Below are positions 23,539 to 29,811 of a DNA stretch of 33,742 nucleotides, in pieces. Source of the stretch: Alphaproteobacteria bacterium (GTDB lineage Bacteria > Pseudomonadota > Alphaproteobacteria > Rhodobacterales > Rhodobacteraceae). Each line of letters starts with the position of its first letter. Position 1 is the first letter of the stretch. The DNA lies in assembly GCA_030431935.1 (NCBI GenBank), contig JAUIIC010000016.1, positions 1-33,742 of the forward strand, written 5' to 3'. The translations under genes and the position numbers were made by a program. The notes under the pieces are model-generated. The model was given only the letters and a program-made list of their open reading frames with translations. It searched no databases and was not told the origin of the DNA.

Positions 23539-24302
23539 CGCCGGCTTTCATGCTCCAGCCGCTGGCGGGCGATGGCCTCATGCGCCTCGGCGGTGCGCTG
23601 GTCTCGCAGGGCGGCGGCGACGAAATCCAGGTGCGCGTGAACGGCGGCGCGGGCGCCTTCGGCATCACGGGCCTGAAGCGCGACGTTGATGGCCCGGTGC
23701 TGGTCCAGAAGGGCGGCGCGGGTGGTGCGCTGCCGGAACATGACCTGCCGGTTCTGGAACACGCCCTCTCTGAGCAGTTCGTACATCGAACGCATCATGT
23801 GCAGCAGGACGACGTTGTGGCTGGCCTCGATGATGGCAAGGTGAAACTCGGCGTCGCGGCGGGCCTCTTCCTCGGCGTTCTGGCGCGCGTGGGCCTCTGC
23901 CATCTTGCGAAAGAGGGTGTCGACCACGCGCAGGTCGGTGTCCGACCCAAGGCGTGCGGCGCGTTCGGCGGCAAGACCCTCCATATCGCGGCGGAAGGCG
24001 ATGGCGTCGAAGAGCGCCTCGTCATGGTCCGAGAAAAGCTGGATCAGCGCCGGCGAGAACGCGGACCCAAGCACATCCGCGACATAGACACCTGCGCCCG
24101 CGCGGCTGACCAGGAGGCCGCGATCCTGCAGGTCCGCCAGCGCCTCGCGCAGCGAGGGGCGCGAGACGCCCATCTGCTCGGCCAGTTCCCGCTCGGACGG
24201 AAGGCGCTCACCGGCGCGCAGGATGCCGCGCAGAACCAGAAGTTCGATCTGGCGCTTGACGGCGTGCGACAGCTTTTCGGACTGGACCTTTTCGAATGGC
24301 AT
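23535..24302 (-). CDS. FadR/GntR-family regulator with FCD domain
   Basis: A 255-residue repressor. The N-terminal GntR winged helix contains LRAGERLPSERELAEQMGVSRPSLREALADLQDRGLL, recognised by LPSERELAEQMGVSRPSLRE, then a helical FCD effector domain with DAEFHLAIIEASHN (metal or ligand site) and the closing [24 protein letters not shown]. It is of the FadR/LldR/PdhR type that senses organic acids; the ligand is unknown. The ATG at 24302 has AGGGGG just before it, inside one arm of a large palindrome that probably is its own operator. An in-frame ATG at 24344 lies inside that palindrome. Confidence 0.9.
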   Translation of the reverse strand: MPFEKVQSEKLSHAVKRQIELLVLRGILRAGERLPSERELAEQMGVSRPSLREALADLQDRGLLVSRAGAGVYVADVLGSAFSPALIQLFSDHDEALFDAIAFRRDMEGLAAERAARLGSDTDLRVVDTLFRKMAEAHARQNAEEEARRDAEFHLAIIEASHNVVLLHMMRSMYELLREGVFQNRQVMFRQRTTRAALLDQHRAINVALQARDAEGARAAVHAHLDFVAAALRDQRTAEAHEAIARQRLEHESRR

Positions 24303-24306
24303 GACG

Positions 24307-24352
24307 CCCCCTGCAAAACTGGTCAGATCATATGACCAGTTCATGCAGGGGG
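24307..24352. promoter_or_regulatory. Two-tier palindrome: probable FCD operator and RBS-masking hairpin
   Basis: Outer arms CCCCCTGCA (24307-24315) and TGCAGGGGG (24344-24352) and inner arms ACTGGTCA (24318-24325) and TGACCAGT (24333-24340) are each perfect, separated by 2 and 3 unpaired bases around the centre GATCATA. TGGTC..GACCA is of FadR/GntR-FCD type. On the minus strand the AGGGGG of the outer arm is the ribosome-binding site of the regulator, so RNA reading through from the upstream lipoprotein gene would fold it away. Confidence 0.65.
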
Positions 24353-24360
24353 CAACACGC

Positions 24361-25023
24361 CTAGCGCCGCTGCTGGGTCGGGCGGATGATGATCTCGACG
24401 CGGCGGTTCAGGGCCTTGCCGGCATCGGTCTGGTTCGTGGCCACGGGCTCATCCTCGCCCTTGCCGGTGGCGATCACGCGGGCGGGCATGATGCCGTTGT
24501 TGACCAGGACCGTCTTGACGGAGTCGGCACGGCGCACCGACAGGTCGTAGTTGTATTCGGCCGATCCGTCCGAATCGGTGTGGCCCACAACCTCGACACG
24601 GCTGTTGGGGAACCGCTTGAGGTTGCCCGCAAGCGCGGCGAGGTCGGCACGCAGGTCGGGGCGCACGGCGGCGCTGTCCACGTCGAAGAGGATATCGCTG
24701 GGCAGTTGCACGACCAGCGCCTCGCCGGTGTTGCGGATCTGGACGCGGTCATTGCCCATGTCGCGGCGCAGCTCTGCCGCCTGCTGGTCGAGGATATTGC
24801 CCACGACCGCGCCCGAGGCCGCGCCGATGGCGCCGCCGATCAGTGCGCCTTCAAGGTCGTTGTCGGACACGAGCGCGCCTGTCACGGCGCCGACAGCGCC
24901 ACCGAGGAAGGCGCCCGAGCGGGTGCGCTGGTAGGGATCGTTGCCGGCGGGAGGGGCGGTGCAGGCCCCCAGCGTCAGAACGCCTGCGGTCAGCAGGAGA
25001 ACGGGTTTGGTGCGGAGCGTCAT
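24361..25023 (-). CDS. OmpA-family lipoprotein with glycine zipper (YiaD-like)
   Basis: Outer-membrane lipoprotein that anchors to peptidoglycan. The 220-residue protein has a lipoprotein signal with lipobox LGAC (Cys21), a glycine-zipper segment (SGAFLGGAVGAVTGALVSD and GALIGGAIGAASGAVVGN), then an OmpA-like domain: DVDSAAVRPD, VEVVGHTDSDGSAEYN with the peptidoglycan-binding Asp, and LSVRRADSVKTVL to the late NRRVEIII. GGAGGCC precedes the ATG at 25023, and AT-rich TATATAAC lies 35-45 bases upstream as a possible -10 region. The FCD regulator gene follows on the same strand, separated by the palindrome. Confidence 0.92.
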   Translation of the reverse strand: MTLRTKPVLLLTAGVLTLGACTAPPAGNDPYQRTRSGAFLGGAVGAVTGALVSDNDLEGALIGGAIGAASGAVVGNILDQQAAELRRDMGNDRVQIRNTGEALVVQLPSDILFDVDSAAVRPDLRADLAALAGNLKRFPNSRVEVVGHTDSDGSAEYNYDLSVRRADSVKTVLVNNGIMPARVIATGKGEDEPVATNQTDAGKALNRRVEIIIRPTQQRR

Positions 25024-25138
25024 TTTTTGGGGCCTCCAGATCGAAGAACTGCTCTTGACACTGTTATATATGCATCGCGGGACCGGGCTGAAAGGACGAT
25101 ACGCCGTGCGGTCCGAAATCGGCGGCTTTCCCCGGCGC

Positions 25139-25981
25139 TCAGGCGTCCGAGCGGGCGGCCTCCCAGGCCAGGATCGCGCGCTTGACGGGCAGGCCCCAGT
25201 GATAGCCGCCCAGCCCGCCGGACTTCCGGATCGCCCGGTGGCAGGGAATGAGGAAGCTGACGGGGTTGCGCCCCACCGCCGTGCCCACAGCGCGCACGGC
25301 CTTGGGTGCGCCGATGGCGTCGGCGATCTCGGAATAGGTGGTGACGTGGCCCGAGGGGATCTGCAAGAGCGCTTCCCACACCTTGACCTGGAAGGGTGCG
25401 CCGATCAGGTGCAGGCGTGCGGTGCCGTCCTGGCCGAAGGCGGCCGCAACCCAGGCGGCCAGCCTTTCGGGGGTCTCGTGGAACGCGGCCTCGGGCCAGC
25501 GCCCGCGCAGGTCCTCCATCGCCGCGTCGCGCCCGGTTTCGGCGGCAAAGGCCAGCCCGCAGAGCCCCTTGTCGGTGCCCATCGCCAGAACCTCGCCGAA
25601 GGGGCTGGGAAACCAGCCCCAGGCGATATCCAGCCCCGCGCCGCCGCGCGCGTAGGCGCCGGGGCTCATCGCTTCCCAGGTCAGGAACAGGTCGTGCAGC
25701 CGCCCGGTGCCCGACAGCCCCAGTTCCCCCGCCGTGTCGAGCGTGGTGAACCGGTCGCGCAACAGCCCCTTGGCATGGTCGAGCGCCAGGTATTGCTGAT
25801 AGCGCTTTGGCGAGACGCCCACCCAGCGGCTGAAGACGCGCTGGAAATGCGCGGGGCTCATGTGCATCTCGGCAGCGAGCGCGTCGAGCGTCAGGGGCTC
25901 CGCCCCTGCCGCGTCGATGATGTCGAGCGCACGCCGGATCACGGCGTAGTGGTAGGCGTCTTCGTGGCGTTGCTCGGTCAT
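25139..25981 (-). CDS. AraC-type HTH plus O6-alkylguanine-DNA methyltransferase (Ada-like)
   Basis: Suicidal DNA-repair enzyme moving the alkyl group from O6-alkylguanine to its own cysteine, fused to a DNA-binding domain. The 280-residue protein has an AraC helix-turn-helix first (LTLDALAAEMHMSPAHFQRVF) and an MGMT domain last, with PFQVKVWEALLQIPSGHVTTY and the acceptor Cys247 in IPCHR. The Ada N-terminal zinc domain that senses methylphosphotriesters is missing, so it cannot switch on in the Ada way. GAGGG precedes the ATG at 25981; ATG 25999 is possible. It is divergent from nth, another DNA-repair gene. Confidence 0.92.
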   Translation of the reverse strand: MTEQRHEDAYHYAVIRRALDIIDAAGAEPLTLDALAAEMHMSPAHFQRVFSRWVGVSPKRYQQYLALDHAKGLLRDRFTTLDTAGELGLSGTGRLHDLFLTWEAMSPGAYARGGAGLDIAWGWFPSPFGEVLAMGTDKGLCGLAFAAETGRDAAMEDLRGRWPEAAFHETPERLAAWVAAAFGQDGTARLHLIGAPFQVKVWEALLQIPSGHVTTYSEIADAIGAPKAVRAVGTAVGRNPVSFLIPCHRAIRKSGGLGGYHWGLPVKRAILAWEAARSDA

Positions 25982-26096
25982 GGCGGCCCTCGTCCTCATG
26001 CCGATCACAATAGGGGCGTGGCACGGCTGCCGCGACCCGGTTCTTGCGCGATCTGCGGGCTTGCCCCGGCGCGCGGCTTTGGGCAAGAGGGCGCCG

Positions 26097-26741
26097 ATGC
26101 CCGCCGCACTCGATTATCACACGATCCACGAGATCTTTGCCCGGTTCCAGGCGCAAGAGGCCGAACCGAAGGGCGAGCTGGAGCATGTGAACGCCTATAC
26201 CCTGCTGGTGGCGGTGGCGCTGTCGGCGCAGGCGACCGATGTGGGCGTGAACAGGGCCACCCGCGCGCTGTTCGCCGCCGTGGACACGCCGGAAAAGATG
26301 CTGGCGCTGGGCGAAGAGGGGCTGATCGAGCATATCAAGACGATCGGGCTGTTCCGCAACAAGGCCAAGAACGTGATGAAGCTGTCGCGCATCCTGGTCG
26401 AGGACTACGGCGGGCAGGTGCCCTCGTCCCGCGCGGCGCTGCAATCGCTGCCCGGCGTCGGGCGCAAGACCGCGAACGTGGTGCTGAACATGTGGTTCCA
26501 TCACCCCGCGCAGGCCGTCGACACCCATATCTTCCGCGTCGGCAACCGCACCCGGATCGCCCCCGGCAAGACGGTCGAGGATGTCGAGCGCGCGATCGAG
26601 GACAACGTGCCGGTGGAATTCCAGCAGCACGCCCATCACTGGCTGATCCTGCATGGCCGCTATCACTGCAAGGCGCGCAAGCCCCAGTGCCCGACCTGCC
26701 TGATCCGCGATCTCTGCCCCTTCGAGGAGAAGACCGAATGA
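26097..26741 (+). CDS. nth: Endonuclease III (DNA glycosylase/AP lyase)
   Basis: Removes oxidised pyrimidines and cuts the abasic strand. The 214-residue protein has the helix-hairpin-helix LPGVGRKTANVVLN with catalytic Lys124, the catalytic Asp142 in VDTHIFRV and the [4Fe-4S] ligands Cys191, Cys198, Cys201 and Cys207 with the exact spacing C-x6-C-x2-C-x5-C. AAGAGGG before the ATG at 26097 fixes the start. Its stop overlaps the start of the adenosine kinase gene (ATGA), so the two are co-translated. It diverges from the alkyltransferase gene at 25139-25981 across 115 bases. Confidence 0.97.
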   Translation: MPAALDYHTIHEIFARFQAQEAEPKGELEHVNAYTLLVAVALSAQATDVGVNRATRALFAAVDTPEKMLALGEEGLIEHIKTIGLFRNKAKNVMKLSRILVEDYGGQVPSSRAALQSLPGVGRKTANVVLNMWFHHPAQAVDTHIFRVGNRTRIAPGKTVEDVERAIEDNVPVEFQQHAHHWLILHGRYHCKARKPQCPTCLIRDLCPFEEKTE

Positions 26742-27733
26742 CGAAAAGGTTTCAGGTTGTCGGGATCGGCAACGCCATGGTCGACGTGCTGGCCCATGCC
26801 GAGGATGCCTTCCTGGCCGAGAACGGCGTGGAAAAGGGGATCATGCAGCTGATCGACCGCGCCCGCGGGGTCGAGCTTTATTCGCGCATCGGCCCGGCAC
26901 AGGAGATGTCGGGCGGGTCGGCGGCCAACACCATCGCCGGGATCGCGCACCTGGGCGGGCGTACCGCCTACGTGGGCAAGGTCAAGGACGACCAGCTGGG
27001 CGCGATCTTTGCCCATGACCTCCGCGCGCAGGGCGCCGTCTATGAAACCCCGATGGCGCCTTCCGATCACCCCGACGAGACCGGGCGCTGCATCGTGCTG
27101 GTCACCCCCGATGGCGAGCGGTCGATGAACACCTATCTCGGCGTGACCGAGTTCCTCGAACCCGCCGACATCGACGTGGCGATGATGGCCGATGCCGAAT
27201 GGATCTTCCTCGAAGGCTACCGCTTCGACGGGCCGATGAGCCACGAGGCCTTCGAGAAGGCGATCGGGGCCTGCAAGGCAGGTGGCGGCAAGGTGTCGAT
27301 CACGCTGTCGGACCCGTTCTGCATCGACCGGCACCGCGCCGCCTTTGCCGCCATGCTGCGCGACGACGTGGACCTGCTGTTCGCCAACCGGGCGGAAATG
27401 CTGTCGATGTACGAAACCGACGACCTGGACGCGGCGCTGGCGCGTGCCGCCGCCGAGATCGGGATCGTCGTTTGCACGGATTCCGAGAACGGCGCGCATG
27501 TGCTGTCGGGCGGCCAGCGCTGGCATGTTCCGGCGGTGCCCACGCAGATCGTCGATGCCACCGGCGCGGGCGACCTCTTCGCCGGCGGGTTCCTGTGGGG
27601 GATCGCCGAGGGCCACGACCTGGAAACCTGTGCGCGGATGGGCAACATCGCGGCGTCCGAGGTCATCAGCCACCTGGGCGCGCGGGCCGAGGCGGACCTG
27701 GGCGCGCTCTTCCGGCAGCACGGCGTGCTCTGA
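26738..27733 (+). CDS. PfkB-family carbohydrate/adenosine kinase
   Basis: A 331-residue ribokinase-fold kinase. It begins VVGIGNAMVDVLAHAEDAFL, has the PfkB signature 1 region SGGSAANTIAGIAHLGGRTAYVGKV and signature 2 VDATGAGDLFAGGFLWG with the catalytic Asp. The form of the N-terminal motif and the length match the group annotated as adenosine kinase in alphaproteobacteria, which would recycle adenosine to AMP; a sugar substrate cannot be ruled out. The ATG overlaps the nth stop (ATGA). It ends just before a pair of facing gene-end repeats. Confidence 0.88.
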   Translation: MTKRFQVVGIGNAMVDVLAHAEDAFLAENGVEKGIMQLIDRARGVELYSRIGPAQEMSGGSAANTIAGIAHLGGRTAYVGKVKDDQLGAIFAHDLRAQGAVYETPMAPSDHPDETGRCIVLVTPDGERSMNTYLGVTEFLEPADIDVAMMADAEWIFLEGYRFDGPMSHEAFEKAIGACKAGGGKVSITLSDPFCIDRHRAAFAAMLRDDVDLLFANRAEMLSMYETDDLDAALARAAAEIGIVVCTDSENGAHVLSGGQRWHVPAVPTQIVDATGAGDLFAGGFLWGIAEGHDLETCARMGNIAASEVISHLGARAEADLGALFRQHGVL

Positions 27734-27763
27734 CCCTGCGCGGGGAACCGGCCTGCGGCCGGT

Positions 27764-27800
27764 GCCTCCGGCGGAAGTATTCTTGAACAGAAGAAGCCGG
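27764..27800 (+). repeat. Gene-end repeat, copy B (downstream of the PfkB kinase)
   Basis: Reads GCCTCCGGCGGAAGTATTC then TTGAACAGAAGAAGCCGG, matching the reverse complement of copy A (13973-14009) at 35 of 37 bases. A perfect hairpin CCGGCC-TGC-GGCCGG (27748-27762) lies just before it. It follows the end of the kinase gene by about 30 bases, in the same relative orientation as copy A has to ffh. It also pairs with copy C to form a stem of about 21 bp (27776-27796 with 27815-27835). Confidence 0.75.
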
Positions 27801-27814
27801 GCGCGCGACCCTGT

Positions 27815-27842
27815 CTTCTTCTGTTCGGAAATACTCCGGGGG
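27815..27842 (-). repeat. Gene-end repeat, copy C (downstream of pstB-like gene)
   Basis: Read on the minus strand: CCCCCGGAGTATTTCC followed by GAACAGAAGAAG. It shares the core GTATT and the invariant GAACAGAAGAAG with copies A and B but has a diverged left part. It follows the end of the minus-strand pstB-like gene by about 48 bases, so again the repeat is oriented away from its upstream gene. With copy B it faces across an 18-base loop. Confidence 0.7.
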
Positions 27843-27889
27843 TGAATGCGCCGCAGGCGCAGAGGGGGCAGCGCCCCCTTCGCCCGGTC

Positions 27890-28711
27890 TCAGCCGAACC
27901 TGCCCTCGATGAAGCTGCGCGCCTCTGGCTTCGCGGCGTTGGTAAAGACGGTCTCGGTGGGCCCGAGTTCCAGGAGTCGGCCAAGGTGGAAATAGGCCAC
28001 CCTGTCGGCCACGCGGCGGGCCTGCATCATCGAATGGGTCACCACGACGATGCTGTGATCGGCCTTCAGATCCAGCATCAGGTCCTCGACGCGGGCGGTC
28101 GCCACCGGGTCTATCGAGCCGGTGGGTTCGTCCATCAGCAAGATGTCCGGCATGGTGCCCAGCGCCCGGGCGATGCACAGGCGCTGCTGCTGGCCGCCGG
28201 ACAGGTCGGTGCCGGACTTTCGGTGCAGGTCGTCCTTGACCTCGTCCCAGAGATGCGCGCGGCGCAGGCAGGTCTCGACGTGTTCGGTCAGGTCGGCACG
28301 GCTGCGGGTCAGGCCGTGGATGCGCGCGCCATAGGCCACGTTCTCGAAGATGGTCGAGGTGAAGGGGTTGGGCTTTTGTGCGACCCAGCCAAAGCGGCGG
28401 CGGTGCAGCGGCGGGTCGACAAGTCGGTCGTGGATGTCGCGCCCGTCCATGGTGATCCGGCCCTCGATCCGGACGCCCCGGGTGCCGTCGTGCATGCGGT
28501 TTAGCGACTTGAGCGCGGTGGTCTTGCCGCAGCCCGAGGGCCCGATGAAGGCGATGACCTCGTTCGGGTAGACGTCGAAATCGACGTCGATCAGCGCGTG
28601 CTTGTCGCCGTACCAGAGGTTGAGACCATCGACCTCGATCAGCGGGTCTGCGTTTCGGCCGGCGGGATGGCGGACCGCGGCCGAGGTCGGAAATGGGGTG
28701 TCCTGGGACAT
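27890..28711 (-). CDS. pstB: PstB-like phosphate ABC transporter ATP-binding protein
   Basis: ATPase of a high-affinity phosphate importer type. The 273-residue protein has Walker A GPSGCGKTT (57-65), the PstB-typical QKPNPF at the Q-loop, LSGGQQQRLCIARAL, Walker B ILLMDEPTGSIDP, the switch VVVTHSMMQARRVADR and the tail FIEGRFG (family: YITGRYG). No PstS, PstC, PstA or PhoU gene is adjacent: the upstream gene is a sulfotransferase and the downstream one the convergent kinase. EPTGSIDP in place of the usual EPCSALDP marks a divergent PstB. Upstream lies an FNR-like box. It may serve permeases encoded elsewhere. Confidence 0.87.
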   Translation of the reverse strand: MSQDTPFPTSAAVRHPAGRNADPLIEVDGLNLWYGDKHALIDVDFDVYPNEVIAFIGPSGCGKTTALKSLNRMHDGTRGVRIEGRITMDGRDIHDRLVDPPLHRRRFGWVAQKPNPFTSTIFENVAYGARIHGLTRSRADLTEHVETCLRRAHLWDEVKDDLHRKSGTDLSGGQQQRLCIARALGTMPDILLMDEPTGSIDPVATARVEDLMLDLKADHSIVVVTHSMMQARRVADRVAYFHLGRLLELGPTETVFTNAAKPEARSFIEGRFG

Positions 28712-28772
28712 GGAACCGGCACCTGCGTTGCGAAATCGGGTGCAGGTTGGGGGCAGGGCCGGGGGGGCGGCT

Positions 28773-28786
28773 TCGATCCAGATCAA
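28773..28786 (-). promoter_or_regulatory. FNR/FixK-like box upstream of the pstB-like gene
   Basis: On the minus strand TTGAT-CTGG-ATCGA matches TTGAT-N4-ATCAA in nine of ten fixed positions. Its centre is 68 bases before the ATG; a class II position (about -41) would put the transcript start near 28738, leaving a short leader. No strong -10 box is seen there, so the site is only a candidate. Confidence 0.4.
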
Positions 28787-28841
28787 ACCGCGGCGGATGT
28801 CATGAAAACTTCACCTGGCCGTTACATGCCCGTCCCGGCGG

Positions 28842-29660
28842 TCAGTGCCCCAGCTTGGCGTGCACCTCGTCCAGGTCGACCTCGGCCAGGGGCATCTTGT
28901 TGGACGGATCGTCGATGTCGTACTTGAAGACCTCGAAATCGCGTTTGTACATCTCGCGGACCAGGTGCATCGACAGGTCGTCGAAATAGTCCTCGACCGG
29001 GTGCAGCCGTTTCGGCCCGTGGCCTTCGGATTCGTTGAAGCGCGGGACGTCGGACAGGGCGATGGGGTTGTCCACCTCGACCCCGTCGAGCACGGTCTGC
29101 ATGCCCTCGTCGAACTTCTCGGTAAAGAAGATGTGGTTGTAGCGCCCGCCGTTGACGATGAAGGTCGAGACATGGCCCGACATCGCCGACCAGTGAATGT
29201 CGGGGTCCATCGGGCGGCGCCAGCGGATGGTGTCGCGGGCGAACAGCAGGAAGCGGCGGAACGACTTGATCTGGTCGAACTCTTCCTTGCCGTCGGGGCC
29301 GCCGACATCGATCCCGTACTTCTGCACCAGCTGCGGCACGAGGTTGCCGCGATAGCGCTTGCCGTTGCGCTGGATGCCGCAGATCTTGTCGAAATAGGAC
29401 GACAGGATGCGCGTGTAGGGGTTGCGCACGCAGGTGAACGCGTAGGCGTCATGCCCCTGCACGCGGTCGGCGATGCGCTGCTTGCTGTCCTCGATCGCCC
29501 ATTTGTGCATGCCCTGGGTGGCGTCGTGGATGTCGCCATCGAAGAACTGCCCGTGGTCGGTATAGTAGAGGATCTGCCCGATGCTGGAGCAGGCGCATTT
29601 CGGGACGACACGATAGACGATCTTTTCGCTCATCGTCATCCAGGTGCCTGGGAAACCCAT
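28842..29660 (-). CDS. Carbohydrate sulfotransferase (sulfotransferase-family P-loop protein)
   Basis: Transfers sulfate from PAPS, probably to a glycan. The 272-residue protein has the 5'-phosphosulfate loop VPKCACSSIG (19-28) and the 3'-phosphate motif VRNPYTRILSSYF (78-90; Arg79, Ser87/88), as in the HNK-1/chondroitin sulfotransferase group. There is no signal peptide or membrane anchor, unlike the Golgi relatives. The ATG at 29660 has AAGGA 11 bases upstream; in-frame ATGs at 29639 and 29633 are alternatives. It diverges from a GT14-like glycosyltransferase, suggesting that both modify the same sulfated surface glycan. Confidence 0.87.
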   Translation of the reverse strand: MGFPGTWMTMSEKIVYRVVPKCACSSIGQILYYTDHGQFFDGDIHDATQGMHKWAIEDSKQRIADRVQGHDAYAFTCVRNPYTRILSSYFDKICGIQRNGKRYRGNLVPQLVQKYGIDVGGPDGKEEFDQIKSFRRFLLFARDTIRWRRPMDPDIHWSAMSGHVSTFIVNGGRYNHIFFTEKFDEGMQTVLDGVEVDNPIALSDVPRFNESEGHGPKRLHPVEDYFDDLSMHLVREMYKRDFEVFKYDIDDPSNKMPLAEVDLDEVHAKLGH

Positions 29661-29778
29661 ATCTTGTCACTTCCTTGCCGTCAGGGTCCTGATCTTGGGG
29701 CGGCGTCGCGCCCGGTCGGGGAAAAAGAGCAAAGAACCCCTGTTTCTTCAACGCCTGTTCAAGGTATCTAGGGAAACA

Positions 29779-29811
29779 ATGGGGCAAAAATCGGGTGCCG
29801 GGTTTCCGTAA
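29779..29811 (+). CDS. Possible 10-codon leader peptide (MGQKSGAGFP)
   Basis: ATG at 29779 reads ten codons to a TAA (29809-29811) that overlaps the ATG of the next gene as TAATG. AGGGA (29770-29774) lies four bases before this ATG, whereas the following gene has no ribosome-binding site of its own. The region around it (AATGGGGCAAAAAT) resembles the main start (AATGGCAAAAAT), so the mini-frame might alternatively be a decayed copy of the start. Peptide function is unknown; a translational-coupling role is inference. Confidence 0.35.
   Translation: MGQKSGAGFP

Noticed and set aside
25055-25060. Perfect TTGACA on the plus strand upstream of the OmpA-like gene
   Set aside because: No -10 box at the proper distance and no plus-strand gene downstream.
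24941-26700. Long plus-strand open frame running into the adenosine kinase gene
   Set aside because: Its first 600 residues are antisense to the lipoprotein and alkyltransferase and out of frame with nth; only the final part is the kinase, which has its own ATGA start.
28797-28814. Pho-box-like ATGTCAT-GAAA-ACTTCAC upstream of the pstB-like gene
   Set aside because: The second half matches poorly and the site points away from the gene; FNR-like box is a better candidate.
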